A stretch of DNA of 64,000 nucleotides, taken from assembly GCA_017397125.1 (NCBI GenBank), contig JAFQKB010000029.1:1-64000 (forward strand). Reading direction: 5' to 3'. Shown in pieces: positions 14,396-24,409 of this stretch. Position 1 is the first letter of the stretch. Every line of letters starts with the position of its first letter. The translations under genes were made by a program, and so were the position numbers. The DNA is from Clostridia bacterium (GTDB taxonomy: Bacteria > Bacillota > Clostridia > Oscillospirales > Acutalibacteraceae). The notes below the pieces were generated by a model. That model made no database searches, was not told the DNA's origin, and was given only the letters and a program-made list of their open reading frames with translations.

Positions 14396-16570
14396 TTATT
14401 CCTGACCGCCGGACACATCCGGGTCCGGGGTGGATGCATCATTCGAAACGTCGGTGGGATTGCTTACGTCGCTGGCATCACCGGTGGTATGGGTCGGGCC
14501 GGACACATCCACATCCTGCTGGGTAGAGGAGGTGGTGGAGGTGCTGCCGGTGGTGCTGCTGGTGGTAGTAGTGCTGCTGCTGGTGGTGGTGCTGTCCTTA
14601 AAGTCGAAATACTGGCTGGACTCGATGGCACCAGTTTCGCCATTGATCTGGAACACAGCATAGTCCTGATAGTCGTTCTTGCCCGCCTTAGAGATGGACA
14701 CACGGACCACATAGCTGCTCTTTGCCTCGCTGACGGTAAAGCTCACGCTGCCCACGTCCACCGGCAGAATGCCCTGGTTGTGGTTGGTCAGCGCCGTATC
14801 CAGCTTGCCGGCCACAAAGAACTGCAGGTCCACCGCGCCGCTCACATCCGGCAGCAGCAGGTCCACGCCCACGTCCTGGAAGCCGGTGCTCACCGTCAGG
14901 ATGATGTTCACATCCGGCAACTGCTGCACCGTATAGTCCGGGGACACGGCGATGACCACGTCCTTTTTGGCGTTATAGTTCACATACTCGATCTTGACCT
15001 TGTTGCGGTCAAAGCCGGCAGCCACCAGGCTGTCGATGGCGCTGCCCACCTCCAGGCCGTTCACGTTGGGCATATCGATGGGATCCGCCGCCGGCTCGCC
15101 GGAACTGATATACATGGTGATCTCGGTGCCGTACTGCACCTTGGAGCCGGGCTCCGGGGTCAGGCGGATAACGGTGCCCTTCTTGCAATCCAGGCTGCTC
15201 TCCTCTGCCTCTCTGACGGTAAAGCCGGCCTTTTCCAGGCGGCTGCGGACCAGGTTGGCATTTTCACCCGGGGTCATGGTGGGCACCGTCTCCTCACGGG
15301 CACCCATGCTGATGTACAGTATCAGCGTACCCTTGACCTTGATGCGTGTGTTGGGCGCCGGATCCTGGTTGTATACGTAGCCTTCGGGGTACTCGGCGTT
15401 GTAGCCGCTCTCCAGTTTTATCTCGTAATTACGGATGTTCTCGTGGATGGACACCTCGTCGGTATAACTCATACCCACAAAGTTATCCACCACCATCTCC
15501 TCTTTCTTGCCGCTCATCATACGGCTGAACAGGATGGCAAACACCACAGCGGCCACCACCACCACAGCGGCTACCACGCCCAGGATGGCCACCGCAGGCA
15601 CCTTGCCCTTGCTGCCGGTGGTCTCCGTCTCCTCGTCGGCGGCAGTGTCAGTATTCTCACCGCGGACGCGGGTGATGGCGTCCACGTAGCGGGTGGGCGT
15701 ATCGTCCACAAAATAGGTGTACTCAAACTTGATGGAGGGGTTGCGCTTGAACTCGTCGATGTCGCTGAGCATCTCCGCCGCAGACTGATACCGCTTGGTG
15801 GCGTCCTTCTGCATCGCCTTCATGGTGATCTGCTCCAGACCCTCGGGAATGTCTGCGTTGATCTCGTGGGGCATGGTGGGCTCGGACTGCATCTGCATAA
15901 TGGCCACAGACACCGCGTTGTCCGCCTCAAAGGGCAGCTTGCCGGTGAGCATCTCGTACAGCATAATGCCCACAGAATACAGGTCCGCCTTTTCGTCGGT
16001 GATCTCGCCGCGGGCCTGCTCGGGGCTGATGTAATGGACCGAGCCGATGGCCTTGTCCCCCACGGCGGTGACCTTTAGCTCGCTGCGGGTCAGGCGGGCG
16101 ATGCCGAAGTCGGTCACCTTGATGGTGCCGTCGGACAGCAACATAATGTTCTGGGGCTTGATATCCCGGTGCACGATGCCCTTATCGTGGGCGTGCTGCA
16201 GGGCACGCAGGATCTGGACGGTGAAATGCACCGCCTCCTTCCAGCGCAGGTCCTTGCGCTGGTCCAGGTACTCCTTGAGGGTGATGCCGTCGATGTACTC
16301 CATCACGATGTACTGCAGCCGCTCGCCAAAGCCCACGTCCAGCACCTTGACGATGTTGGGGTGGTTGAGGATGGCGATGGCCTTAGACTCGTTGCGGAAG
16401 CGACGCACGAACTCGTCGTTGGTCAGAAACTCATCCCGCAGGATCTTTACCGCCACGGTGCGATCGTCGATATTGTCATACGCCTTGTAGACGTAGGCCA
16501 TACCGCCCACGCCGATCAGCTCGCGCATCTCATAACGTCCGTCCAGACGCTTACCTAAATATTTATCCAT
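14396..16570 (-). CDS. prkC: PASTA-domain Ser/Thr protein kinase
   Basis: 724 residues. The Hanks-type kinase domain (about 10-275) has GVGGMAYVYKA, Lys42 in AVKIL, HRDIKPQN and DFGIAR. A juxtamembrane stretch and one transmembrane helix (about 330-352) lead to three extracellular PASTA domains (about 360-430, 430-495, 500-565). These are followed by an extra beta-rich segment and a Ser/Thr-rich, Asp-ending tail of about 75 residues. PASTA kinases sense muropeptides or lipid II and control growth, germination and division. The start at 16570 (MDKYLGKRLDGRYE) has TGAGGA upstream; earlier in-frame starts lack a site. Confidence 0.95.
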   Translation of the reverse strand: MDKYLGKRLDGRYEMRELIGVGGMAYVYKAYDNIDDRTVAVKILRDEFLTNDEFVRRFRNESKAIAILNHPNIVKVLDVGFGERLQYIVMEYIDGITLKEYLDQRKDLRWKEAVHFTVQILRALQHAHDKGIVHRDIKPQNIMLLSDGTIKVTDFGIARLTRSELKVTAVGDKAIGSVHYISPEQARGEITDEKADLYSVGIMLYEMLTGKLPFEADNAVSVAIMQMQSEPTMPHEINADIPEGLEQITMKAMQKDATKRYQSAAEMLSDIDEFKRNPSIKFEYTYFVDDTPTRYVDAITRVRGENTDTAADEETETTGSKGKVPAVAILGVVAAVVVVAAVVFAILFSRMMSGKKEEMVVDNFVGMSYTDEVSIHENIRNYEIKLESGYNAEYPEGYVYNQDPAPNTRIKVKGTLILYISMGAREETVPTMTPGENANLVRSRLEKAGFTVREAEESSLDCKKGTVIRLTPEPGSKVQYGTEITMYISSGEPAADPIDMPNVNGLEVGSAIDSLVAAGFDRNKVKIEYVNYNAKKDVVIAVSPDYTVQQLPDVNIILTVSTGFQDVGVDLLLPDVSGAVDLQFFVAGKLDTALTNHNQGILPVDVGSVSFTVSEAKSSYVVRVSISKAGKNDYQDYAVFQINGETGAIESSQYFDFKDSTTTSSSTTTTSSTTGSTSTTSSTQQDVDVSGPTHTTGDASDVSNPTDVSNDASTPDPDVSGGQE

Positions 16571-16616
16571 ATCTTCAGTCCTCATCTTTCTGTAATCATA
16601 ATCCGCGACCACGCGA

Positions 16617-17345
16617 CTAGTCTATGTCCATCACAACGACGGTGATATTATCCGCACCGCCGCCATCCAGCGCCGCACGCACCAGTGCCGGCAGCGCCTG
16701 CTCAGCCGGCTGCTCCAACAGAGCACGGATACCGGCGGTATCCACCTCGTTGGTCAGGCCGTCGGTGCACAGCAGCAGGCGGTCACCCGCCTCCAGATCC
16801 AGCTCGTCGTACTCGCCGGACTCGTCGCAGCGCACGCCAAGCGCTCGGGTGATAAAATTCCTACGGGGATGGGACCGAGCCTCCTCTTCGGTTATCTGAC
16901 CGGTCTCGATGAGCTCCTGCACCACAGAGTGGTCCCGGGTGATGGGGGTCAGCGCGCCGCCGCGGAAGAGATACAGCCGACTATCGCCCACGTGGGAGAT
17001 GTAGGCGGTGCGTCCACAGGTGATGGCCGCCACCACCGTGGTGCCCATACCGGACAGCTCCTCCTGCTGCTGTGCCCGGTCGTACACGCCGCTGTTGGCG
17101 GTCGCCATGGCACTGGCCAGCAGATGCTCTGCAAAGCTGCTGCTGGCATCCTCGCGAAAGCCGTCACGGATGCGGGAGCCGATTACCTCCACTGCAATTT
17201 TACTGGCGATATTACCGCCGTTGGCACCACCCATGCCGTCACACACCACCGCATACTGGGCGGCTCTGCCCAGGGTGCCGTATTCCAGCGCATCCTGGTT
17301 GTTCTCACGCACCAAGCCGATGTGTGTCTGTCCAATCACATTCAT
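16617..17345 (-). CDS. prpC: PP2C-family Ser/Thr phosphatase (PrpC/Stp)
   Basis: 242 residues with the PPM metal-site motifs: VRENNQDA (Asp at 18), CDGMGGANGG (Asp and Gly at 36-40), HVGDSR, and the C-terminal DNITVVV. It removes phosphate from proteins modified by the adjacent PrkC. AAAGGAGG precedes the ATG at 17345, which overlaps the rlmN stop as ATGA. The gene pair prpC-prkC is nearly universal in Firmicutes. Confidence 0.95.
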   Translation of the reverse strand: MNVIGQTHIGLVRENNQDALEYGTLGRAAQYAVVCDGMGGANGGNIASKIAVEVIGSRIRDGFREDASSSFAEHLLASAMATANSGVYDRAQQQEELSGMGTTVVAAITCGRTAYISHVGDSRLYLFRGGALTPITRDHSVVQELIETGQITEEEARSHPRRNFITRALGVRCDESGEYDELDLEAGDRLLLCTDGLTNEVDTAGIRALLEQPAEQALPALVRAALDGGGADNITVVVMDID

Positions 17346-18406
17346 GGTAATGCCTCCTTTCTGTCCACTCCGGGACCTGGTTGTTGCTCCTGCCGCCGCA
17401 GCTGGCCGCAGGAGGCGTTGATATCCGCACCCAGGGTGCGGCGTACCGTTACGTTGATGCCTTTTTTCTCTAATATATCCATAAAGGCACGGATGCGGGC
17501 CTTGGAGCTGCGCTGCTGGCTCTTTCCCTCCACCGCATTGACCGGGATGAGGTTGACGTGGCACAGCATACCGCGCAGGCGGTCCGCCAATTCCAGCGCG
17601 CAGGCGTCGGAATCGTTGACGCCGTCGATCATCGCATACTCAAAGGATATGCGACGGCCGGTGGCCTCTATATAATCGCGGCAGGCCCGGAGCAATTCGT
17701 CCATCGGCCAGCGCCGGTTGATCGGCATAGACCGGGAACGGATCTCATCATTGGGCGCGTGCAGCGAGATAGACAAGGTTAAGGGGATCTGCTCCTCCAT
17801 CAGGCGGTAGATGCCGGGCACCACACCGCAGGTGGACAGAGATATGTGGCGCATGCCGATATGTACGCCGCCCTCCTCCCCCAGCAGACGGAGAAAGCGC
17901 ACCACCTGGTCGTAGTTATCCAAGGGCTCGCCCATACCCATCAGCACGATGGAGGACACCCGCACACCGGCGTCCTGCTGGGCTGCCTCGATCTGGGCCA
18001 CCATCTCGGCGGCGGACAGATTGCGGATAAAGCCGCCCATACCCGTGGCGCAGAAGGTGCAGCCCATCTTACAGCCCACCTGGGTGGACAGGCACTGGCT
18101 CCAGCCGTGCTTATACTGCATCAGGACCGACTCCACCGTCTCGCCGTCGTCCAGGCGGAACAGATACTTGACGGTGCCGTCGATGGCGGACACCAGCTTG
18201 CGCAGGATGGTGACACCGGGCACGGTGTACAGCGCCGCCAGTTCCTGACGCAGGTCCTTGGGCAGGTTGGTCATCTGCTCAAAGTCGGTCACACCCCGAT
18301 CCAGCCATTGACGGATCTGGGTGGCCCGAAAGGCGGGATATCCTTTTTCTTTCAGTTGTGCCGCCAGCTCCTCCGGCGGCAGAGAGCGCAGGTCGATCGT
18401 AGCCAA
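17342..18406 (-). CDS. rlmN: 23S rRNA/tRNA adenine-C2 methyltransferase RlmN
   Basis: 354 residues, a radical SAM enzyme that methylates C2 of A2503 in 23S rRNA and A37 of some tRNAs. The cluster motif is CKMGCTFCATG (residues about 112-122). The methyl-carrier Cys lies in GADINASCGQL near residue 337, and MGMGEPLDN and SLHAPNDEIR are family signatures. The C-terminus (after GQLRRQ) is a short Gly/Pro tail. The stop overlaps the prpC start. Confidence 0.95.
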   Translation of the reverse strand: MATIDLRSLPPEELAAQLKEKGYPAFRATQIRQWLDRGVTDFEQMTNLPKDLRQELAALYTVPGVTILRKLVSAIDGTVKYLFRLDDGETVESVLMQYKHGWSQCLSTQVGCKMGCTFCATGMGGFIRNLSAAEMVAQIEAAQQDAGVRVSSIVLMGMGEPLDNYDQVVRFLRLLGEEGGVHIGMRHISLSTCGVVPGIYRLMEEQIPLTLSISLHAPNDEIRSRSMPINRRWPMDELLRACRDYIEATGRRISFEYAMIDGVNDSDACALELADRLRGMLCHVNLIPVNAVEGKSQQRSSKARIRAFMDILEKKGINVTVRRTLGADINASCGQLRRQEQQPGPGVDRKEALP

Positions 18407-18421
18407 ACAGACACCTCTCGG

Positions 18422-19759
18422 TCATTGGGTATTCTTCACGAAGCCGGCGATGTAAAAGCCGTCGGAGCCGTGAATATGAGGAAACAACGTGATCTCGTGG
18501 GAGGGCGCCGCCCCCATAGCTGCAAAGCAGGGCTCGACAGGCAGCAGCCGGGGTGCAAACTCCGGGTGAGCGGCCAAAAACGCCGCCGCCACGGCGCCGT
18601 TCTCCTCCGGGCGCAGGGTGCAGGTGGAATACTGCAGCACACCGCCGGGGCGCACCAGACGCGCCGCCTGCTCCAGTATCTGCAGCTGCAGCGCCGGCAG
18701 GTCAGCAAAGTCCTCCGGCTGCTTATAGCGGATCTCCGGCTTGCGCCGGATCACCCCAAGGCCGGAGCAGGGCACGTCGCACATCACCCGATGGTAGGTG
18801 CCCTCCTCCTCTGCTGCCGGGGGCAGAGAGGCGTCCCGCTGGCGCACAGCGATGGAGGAAAAGCCGTAACGGCGCACCCGCTCGGTAAGAGCGCGGCACT
18901 TATGGTCGTGGAGGTCGCCGGCCACGATACAGCCGGTGTCCCCCATATACTGGGCCACCGTCATGGTCTTGCCGCCCGGCGCCGCGCACACGTCGGCGAC
19001 ACGCTCGCCCGCCTGCGGGTCCAGAGCCCGGCAGCACCACTGGGATGCCACATCCTGAAAATAATAGTGGGTATTTAGCTCCGCCGGCAAGGTATGTAGT
19101 GCCGAAGCCGGAGACACCAGCAACGCATCCGGCAGTCCGTCCACCACCGTGCAGGTGACACCCGCCTCCTCCAGCGTCTGCCGCAGGGCAGCGGTGGTGG
19201 TGACACAGGTATTCACCCGGATATAGGCCGGGGGGGCATCCTCCAGATGGGTCAGCAGGCCCTGCAGGGCTTGCTCGCCATAGGCATCCCGCCAGGCGCG
19301 GATCCACGCTCGGGGAACGGAATAGCGAATCTCCAAGCCCTTATCGGTGGCGGGCAGCTCCGACAGCAGGCCGGCGGCCTGGCGCTGCACCTGCCGCAGC
19401 ACACCGTTGACAAAGCCAGAGAGGCGACCGCAGCCAAAGGTGCGGGTCTGCCCCACCGCCTCGTGGATGGCGGCAAAGGCCGGTGTCTTATCCATATACA
19501 CCAGCTGATACGCACCCACCCGCAGGATCTCGCGGACGGCGGGGTGCATCTTTTTGACCGGTGTGGTAGAGGTTTTATTCAGCAAATAGTCCAGGGTCAG
19601 CCGCCGCTCGGTGACACCGTACAGCAGCCGGGATGCCAGCGCCCGGTCGGCGCCGGACAGATCGGAGCCCTCCAGCAGCTCATCCAGCAGGATGTTGGAA
19701 TAGCCGCCCTGCTCCTGGACACGCAGCAGCGCCGTCACCGCGGCGCGGCGGGCATCCAT
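18422..19759 (-). CDS. rsmB: 16S rRNA (cytosine-967 C5)-methyltransferase
   Basis: 445 residues. An N-terminal NusB-like RNA-binding domain (1-135) starts DARRAAVTALLRV. A Rossmann methyltransferase domain follows, with VCAAPGGKT (SAM), DVPCSGLG (conserved Pro-Cys) and the catalytic YSTCT motif near residue 385. It methylates C967 of 16S rRNA. Its ATG overlaps the stop of the upstream zinc-peptidase gene as TGATG, so the two are probably coupled. Confidence 0.95.
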   Translation of the reverse strand: MDARRAAVTALLRVQEQGGYSNILLDELLEGSDLSGADRALASRLLYGVTERRLTLDYLLNKTSTTPVKKMHPAVREILRVGAYQLVYMDKTPAFAAIHEAVGQTRTFGCGRLSGFVNGVLRQVQRQAAGLLSELPATDKGLEIRYSVPRAWIRAWRDAYGEQALQGLLTHLEDAPPAYIRVNTCVTTTAALRQTLEEAGVTCTVVDGLPDALLVSPASALHTLPAELNTHYYFQDVASQWCCRALDPQAGERVADVCAAPGGKTMTVAQYMGDTGCIVAGDLHDHKCRALTERVRRYGFSSIAVRQRDASLPPAAEEEGTYHRVMCDVPCSGLGVIRRKPEIRYKQPEDFADLPALQLQILEQAARLVRPGGVLQYSTCTLRPEENGAVAAAFLAAHPEFAPRLLPVEPCFAAMGAAPSHEITLFPHIHGSDGFYIAGFVKNTQ

Positions 19760-20457
19760 CAGCGGCGGCGACTGCCTCTGCCGGATACCAGCAGAATCAG
19801 CCGCAACAGGCTCATCAGGGATACAAACAGCGCCGCCACATAGGTCAGAGCCGCCGCCGTCAGCACGCGGCGCACGCCTCTCATTTCCTCGTCGGAGAAC
19901 TGACCGCTCTGCTCCAGAGCCACCACCGCCCGGCGGGAGGCATTGAACTCCACCGGCAGGGTCACCAGCTGGAACAGGGTCGCCACGCTGAACAGGGCGA
20001 TGCCGGCATAGGCCAGCGCAGTCATACTGAAAATAATCCCCAGAATGATGAGTATCGGGGACAGACCGGAGGCAAAATTGGTCACCGGCACCATTTTGGT
20101 GCGCAGCTTGACCGGGCCGTAGCCCTCGGCATGCTGCAGGGCGTGGCCGGTCTCGTGGGCAGCCACACCCACCGCCGCCACCGTGGCGCGGTCATACACG
20201 TCCTGGGACAGGCGGATGGTGTTGCTGCGCGGGTCGTAGTGGTCACTCAGGGACCCGGCCACCGCCTCCACCCCGGTGCGGATGCCGTTGGCCTGCTGGA
20301 TATACTGGCTGGCCCGGGCACCGGTCATACCGGAGCGCACCGACTGGCGGCTGTATTTAGCAAAAGTGGATTTTACCCGTATCTGTGCCCACAGGGACAC
20401 CAGCACCGCCGGCAAAACCAAAATGAGATACCAATAGTCAAAATAGAAAAAAGGCAT
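19759..20457 (-). CDS. Membrane zinc metallopeptidase, YugP type
   Basis: 232 residues. One N-terminal helix (6-24), a soluble region with the zinc motif AAHETGHALQH (HExxH, residues about 99-106), and three more hydrophobic helices after it (about 125-160 and 190-225). This is the PF04298 family. Members are presumed membrane-embedded peptidases of unknown substrate. Insertion between fmt and rsmB is common in Clostridia but absent from the B. subtilis version of this operon. Confidence 0.88.
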   Translation of the reverse strand: MPFFYFDYWYLILVLPAVLVSLWAQIRVKSTFAKYSRQSVRSGMTGARASQYIQQANGIRTGVEAVAGSLSDHYDPRSNTIRLSQDVYDRATVAAVGVAAHETGHALQHAEGYGPVKLRTKMVPVTNFASGLSPILIILGIIFSMTALAYAGIALFSVATLFQLVTLPVEFNASRRAVVALEQSGQFSDEEMRGVRRVLTAAALTYVAALFVSLMSLLRLILLVSGRGSRRR

Positions 20458-20478
20458 CGAGTCAGCGTCCTTTCAAAA

Positions 20479-21402
20479 TCACTCCAGCACCGTGCCGGGA
20501 TCGATGGGATGTCCCCGCAGATAGTCGGCCGCCGCCATCCGACGGGAGCCCTCTGCCTGGATCTCCTCTAAAATCAAGGTGTTGCCGTCGCCGCAGGCCA
20601 CCGTCAGCGGCGCCACCGCCACCACCGTGCCGGGTGCGGCCGTGGTGGCATCCCCCACCCGGGTGGAATACACCTTCATACACTTGCCGTCCACGCGGCA
20701 GGTAGCTACCGGCCAGGGGTTCATACCCCGCACCTGATTGTGGAGGGTGCGGGCCGGCTTTTGCCAGTCCAGGGGGCACATACACTTATCCAGCATGGAG
20801 GCGTAGCAGGCGCAATCGTCGGTCTGGGGCGTGGGCTTCAAGGTGCCGGCCGCCAGCTCTGCCAGGGTGCGGCTGAGCAGCTCGGCGCCGTCCGCCGCCA
20901 GCAGGTCAAACAACTCGCCACCGGTGACGGTATCGCCCAGAGGACGGCGGGACATAAGCAGAATATCGCCGGTATCCACGCCTTCGTCCAGCTGCATGGT
21001 GGTGACACCGGACTCGGCGTCGCCGTTGAGCACCGCCCACTGCACCGGCGCCGCACCCCGGTATCGGGGCAACAGCGAGCCGTGGACGTTGATGCAGCCG
21101 CCCGGGGTCAGGTCCAGAATGGACCGGGGCAGGATCTTGCCATAGGCCACCACGATGATGGCATCGGCATTTTCTTGGGCCAGGCGGTTATAGGCCTCCT
21201 CGGTGCGCATAGAAGCCGGCTGGTACACCGGCAGACCATGTGTAAGGGCGCACACCTTTACAGCCGGCGGAGTGAGTATTTGCTTGCGGCCCACCGGCTT
21301 ATCCGGCTGGGTCACCACCAGCGAGACGGTGTGACCGTCCGCCAGCAGACGCTCCAGGCTGGGCACGGCGAAATCCGGTGTACCCATAAAGATCAGCCTC
21401 AT
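20479..21402 (-). CDS. fmt: Methionyl-tRNA formyltransferase
   Basis: 307 residues. The N-terminal formyl-transfer domain has MGTPDFAVPSL and the catalytic NVHGSLLPRYRGAAPVQWA block (Asn-His, then a conserved Asp in EGVDTGDI). The C-terminal OB domain contacts the tRNA acceptor (NPWPVATCRVDGK). It formylates initiator Met-tRNA. It is paired with def 31 bp upstream, which later removes the formyl group. Confidence 0.96.
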   Translation of the reverse strand: MRLIFMGTPDFAVPSLERLLADGHTVSLVVTQPDKPVGRKQILTPPAVKVCALTHGLPVYQPASMRTEEAYNRLAQENADAIIVVAYGKILPRSILDLTPGGCINVHGSLLPRYRGAAPVQWAVLNGDAESGVTTMQLDEGVDTGDILLMSRRPLGDTVTGGELFDLLAADGAELLSRTLAELAAGTLKPTPQTDDCACYASMLDKCMCPLDWQKPARTLHNQVRGMNPWPVATCRVDGKCMKVYSTRVGDATTAAPGTVVAVAPLTVACGDGNTLILEEIQAEGSRRMAAADYLRGHPIDPGTVLE

Positions 21403-21433
21403 TTTCCGTGCCCTCCTTTCGCTAAAATCAGGC

Positions 21434-21898
21434 TTATGCCAGCTCGTCGGGGGCCAGCATCCGGTCCACCTTGGACTTGAACAGGATGCCGTCCAGGTGA
21501 TCGCTCTCGTGGTCGGCGCACTGGGCCGCCAGTCCCTCGAGAGTGACGATAAAATACTTACCGTCCCGGTTCTGGGCCTGCAGCTTGACCACCGCGGGGC
21601 GGTGGATCATACCGTACTCGCCGGGGCTGGACAGACAGCCCTCTACACACTCCTGCTCGCCGCGACGCTCCAGGATGGTGGGGTTGATGCACTCCTTGAG
21701 GCCGTTGCCGGTGTCCATAATGAACAATCGGCGCTGTACACCCACCTGGGGCGCGGCCAAGCCCACGCCGCCGGACTTTTTCAGCGTATCCGCCATATCG
21801 TCCAACAGCAACCACAGCCTCTGGTCGAATTTTTCCACCGGCTTGCACACTTTATGCAAAATCGGCTCTTCATCGGTTAAAATGGTTCGAATTGCCAT
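21434..21898 (-). CDS. def: Peptide deformylase
   Basis: 154 residues with the three deformylase motifs: GVGLAAPQVG (motif 1), EGCLSSPG (motif 2; Cys is a metal ligand) and HESDHLDG (motif 3, HExxH). It is a metal (Fe/Zn) hydrolase that removes N-formyl groups from nascent chains. The spacing between motifs matches the short type II-like enzymes of Clostridia. It follows priA by 25 bp. Confidence 0.95.
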   Translation of the reverse strand: MAIRTILTDEEPILHKVCKPVEKFDQRLWLLLDDMADTLKKSGGVGLAAPQVGVQRRLFIMDTGNGLKECINPTILERRGEQECVEGCLSSPGEYGMIHRPAVVKLQAQNRDGKYFIVTLEGLAAQCADHESDHLDGILFKSKVDRMLAPDELA

Positions 21899-21923
21899 AT
21901 TCGAAGCCCCTTTCTAAACGGCA

Positions 21924-24377
21924 TCACAGCATGGATGCCGGGTTGATGTCTACGTAAACGGTGACGCCCCGGGCCGCCGGGTCGGCGTGGAGGGTGTGCA
22001 TCAGCTTGCGCACCATATCCCGCATGGCCTTGGTATTCCGGGCCTTCACCAGCATCTTATACCGGTATTTACCGGCCACCCGCACCACCGCCGCCGGGGT
22101 CGGGTCCAGGGCGATCAGCGGCAGATCCGCGTGCTCACCCGTCGCCTGTGCCCGCAGCAGCTCCAGCATACGGCGGGACGCCTGACGCACCCGCTGCTCC
22201 TGCAGGCCGGTAAAGCCGAACATAAACAGGTCCGCATAGGGCGGATAGTGCATCATACGGCGGGCGTTGATCTCCAGGCCGAAAAAGCCGGAATAGTCCT
22301 GCCCGGCTGCCAGCTCGATCACCGGATTGTCGGGGGTGTAGGTCTGCACCACCGCCAGGCCCTGCTCTGTGCGTCGGCCGGCGCGGCCGATGACCTGGGT
22401 CAGCAGGGCAAAGGTGCTCTCGTAGCTGCGAAAATCGTCGCTGTACAGCGACTGGTCCGCCGACAGCACACCCACCAGACCCACCTTGGGAAAATCCAGG
22501 CCCTTGGCCACCATCTGGGTGCCGATCATAATGCGGTATTGTCCATCCGCAAAGGCCTTGAACTTTTCCTCATAGGAGGTGCGGGACAGGGTGGTATCGG
22601 TGTCCATGCGCAGCACCGGCACGTCGGGGAACATCTCGGCCAGCTCCTCCTCCACCAGCTGGGTACCCAGGCCGGCGTAGCGAAGCTTATCCGAGCCGCA
22701 GGTGGGGCACTTGGCCGGCGCCTTTTGGCTATGGCCGCAATAGTGGCACATCAGCCGGTCGTTGGCCCGGTGGTATGTAAGAGAAATGCTGCAGGAGGGG
22801 CAGGATATCACCTGGCCGCAGGAGCGGCAGGACACGTGGGTGTGAAAGCCGCGGCGGTTGAGCAGCAGAATGACCTGGCGGTCATTCTCCAGGCAGGTCC
22901 GCATACGCTCCAGCAGCGTCGGACCCAGCACCGACTCGCCGATTGCCTCCTGCCGCAGGTCCACCACCTCCACCCGGGGCAACTGCACGTCGCCGTAGCG
23001 TCTGGTCAGCTCCACCAGGGTGTACCGCCCGGTCCGGGCGGCGTGATAGCTCTCCACCGACGGGGTCGCCGAGGTGAGCAGCAGCAGTGCCCCGTGATGG
23101 GCACAGCGGAACCGGGCTATATCCCGGGCATGATAACGGGGATTGGACTCGGACTTATAGGTATGCTCCTGCTCCTCGTCCATCACAATGAGACCCAGAT
23201 CCTCGCAGGGGGCAAACACCGCCGAGCGGGTGCCCACCACGATGCGGGCCTCTCCCCTCTTGATGCGCTTCCACTCGTCCATACGCTCGCCGATGGCCAG
23301 GCTGCTGTGCAGCACCGCCACCCGACGGCCGTATTTCTGTAAAAACAGCGCCATCGTCTGGGGGGTAAGGGAAATCTCCGGCACCAGTACGATGACCTGA
23401 CGGCCATCCTCCAGCACCTTATCGATCAAATTCATATACACGGCGGTCTTACCGCTGCCGGTGACGCCGTACAGCAGAGCCGCCGCCGGCCGACCGGCGC
23501 AATACAGCCCGTGCAGGCGATCAAAGGCCTGCTGCTGCTCCTCATTGAGGGTGTGGGGTGCAACCGCCGGCTCCGGGTCGGACACGTCGTAGGGGGTGCG
23601 CAGCACCTCGGCGTCGTATAGCTGCACCAGCTCCTTGCGGGCCAGGGCGGTGATCACCGCCGGCGTCACACCGGCAAAATAGCACACCTCCCGGACCGAG
23701 GCGGCGCCCACGTCCTCCAACAGCGAGAGAACAGACTGCTGTTTGTCGGTCAGATTGGGGTCCGGGGCATTCGGGTCCCGGGGCAGCAGACGGACGGTGC
23801 GCACCGTGGCGTCCCCCACCTGGCGAAAGCCATCCTCTGAGCGCACCAACACGCCCAGCTCCAGCAAATGCCGCAGAGCCGGAGCCTCCTCCTCCATGCC
23901 GAGGCGGCGGAGAACGGACTCCTGGTCCGCACCGCCGGGGCACTTGGACACAAAGGCGAGCAGCTGCCGCTCATTGGGGGTGAGGGTATCCAGCACCTGA
24001 GACGGCACGTCCGCCGCCGGACGCAGCACCGGCTTGATCTGCAGATAGAGGCCAGTGGGCAGCATAGCCCGCACCGCGTCAAACAGCGTGCAGAAGGTAC
24101 GCTCCTGCATAAACTGGGCCAACGCCACCATCTCCGGGCTGAGCAGCGGCTTTTCGTCCATCACAGAGGACACCGCCTTCAGCCCGGCGGTCTCCGCCTG
24201 CTCCACGCACTCCATCACCAGACCCTGCCGGGTACGGTTGCCGCCGCCAAAGGGCACCAGCACCCGCACCCCGACCTGAGGCACACCGCAGGCGGCGGGC
24301 CACAGATAGGAATACAGCTTGTCAAAGGAAAAGGTTGCCTGCTCCACAGCAATGCGAACCACCGTCGTCCCAGACAT
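21924..24377 (-). CDS. priA: Primosomal protein N' (replication restart helicase)
   Basis: 817 residues. The N-terminal 3'-DNA-binding domain (1-105) and winged helix (about 120-190) are followed by a superfamily 2 helicase core with GVTGSGKTAVY (Walker A), VMDEEQE (DEEx box) and VGTRSAVF. A zinc-binding insert holds four CxxC pairs (CRSC, CPSC, CHYC, CPTC). PriA recognises stalled forks and reloads the replisome. The ATG has GGAGG at 7 nt. coaBC, usually between rpoZ and priA in this operon, is missing here. Confidence 0.96.
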   Translation of the reverse strand: MSGTTVVRIAVEQATFSFDKLYSYLWPAACGVPQVGVRVLVPFGGGNRTRQGLVMECVEQAETAGLKAVSSVMDEKPLLSPEMVALAQFMQERTFCTLFDAVRAMLPTGLYLQIKPVLRPAADVPSQVLDTLTPNERQLLAFVSKCPGGADQESVLRRLGMEEEAPALRHLLELGVLVRSEDGFRQVGDATVRTVRLLPRDPNAPDPNLTDKQQSVLSLLEDVGAASVREVCYFAGVTPAVITALARKELVQLYDAEVLRTPYDVSDPEPAVAPHTLNEEQQQAFDRLHGLYCAGRPAAALLYGVTGSGKTAVYMNLIDKVLEDGRQVIVLVPEISLTPQTMALFLQKYGRRVAVLHSSLAIGERMDEWKRIKRGEARIVVGTRSAVFAPCEDLGLIVMDEEQEHTYKSESNPRYHARDIARFRCAHHGALLLLTSATPSVESYHAARTGRYTLVELTRRYGDVQLPRVEVVDLRQEAIGESVLGPTLLERMRTCLENDRQVILLLNRRGFHTHVSCRSCGQVISCPSCSISLTYHRANDRLMCHYCGHSQKAPAKCPTCGSDKLRYAGLGTQLVEEELAEMFPDVPVLRMDTDTTLSRTSYEEKFKAFADGQYRIMIGTQMVAKGLDFPKVGLVGVLSADQSLYSDDFRSYESTFALLTQVIGRAGRRTEQGLAVVQTYTPDNPVIELAAGQDYSGFFGLEINARRMMHYPPYADLFMFGFTGLQEQRVRQASRRMLELLRAQATGEHADLPLIALDPTPAAVVRVAGKYRYKMLVKARNTKAMRDMVRKLMHTLHADPAARGVTVYVDINPASML

Positions 24378-24409
24378 CCTTCTCCCTCCTTATCGCTGTC
24401 GGCTGCTGT

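Noticed and set aside
14396..14620. Short tandem repeat tract in the prkC 3' end
   Set aside because: The repetition comes from codons for a Ser/Thr/Asp-rich protein tail, not a DNA repeat or CRISPR-like array.
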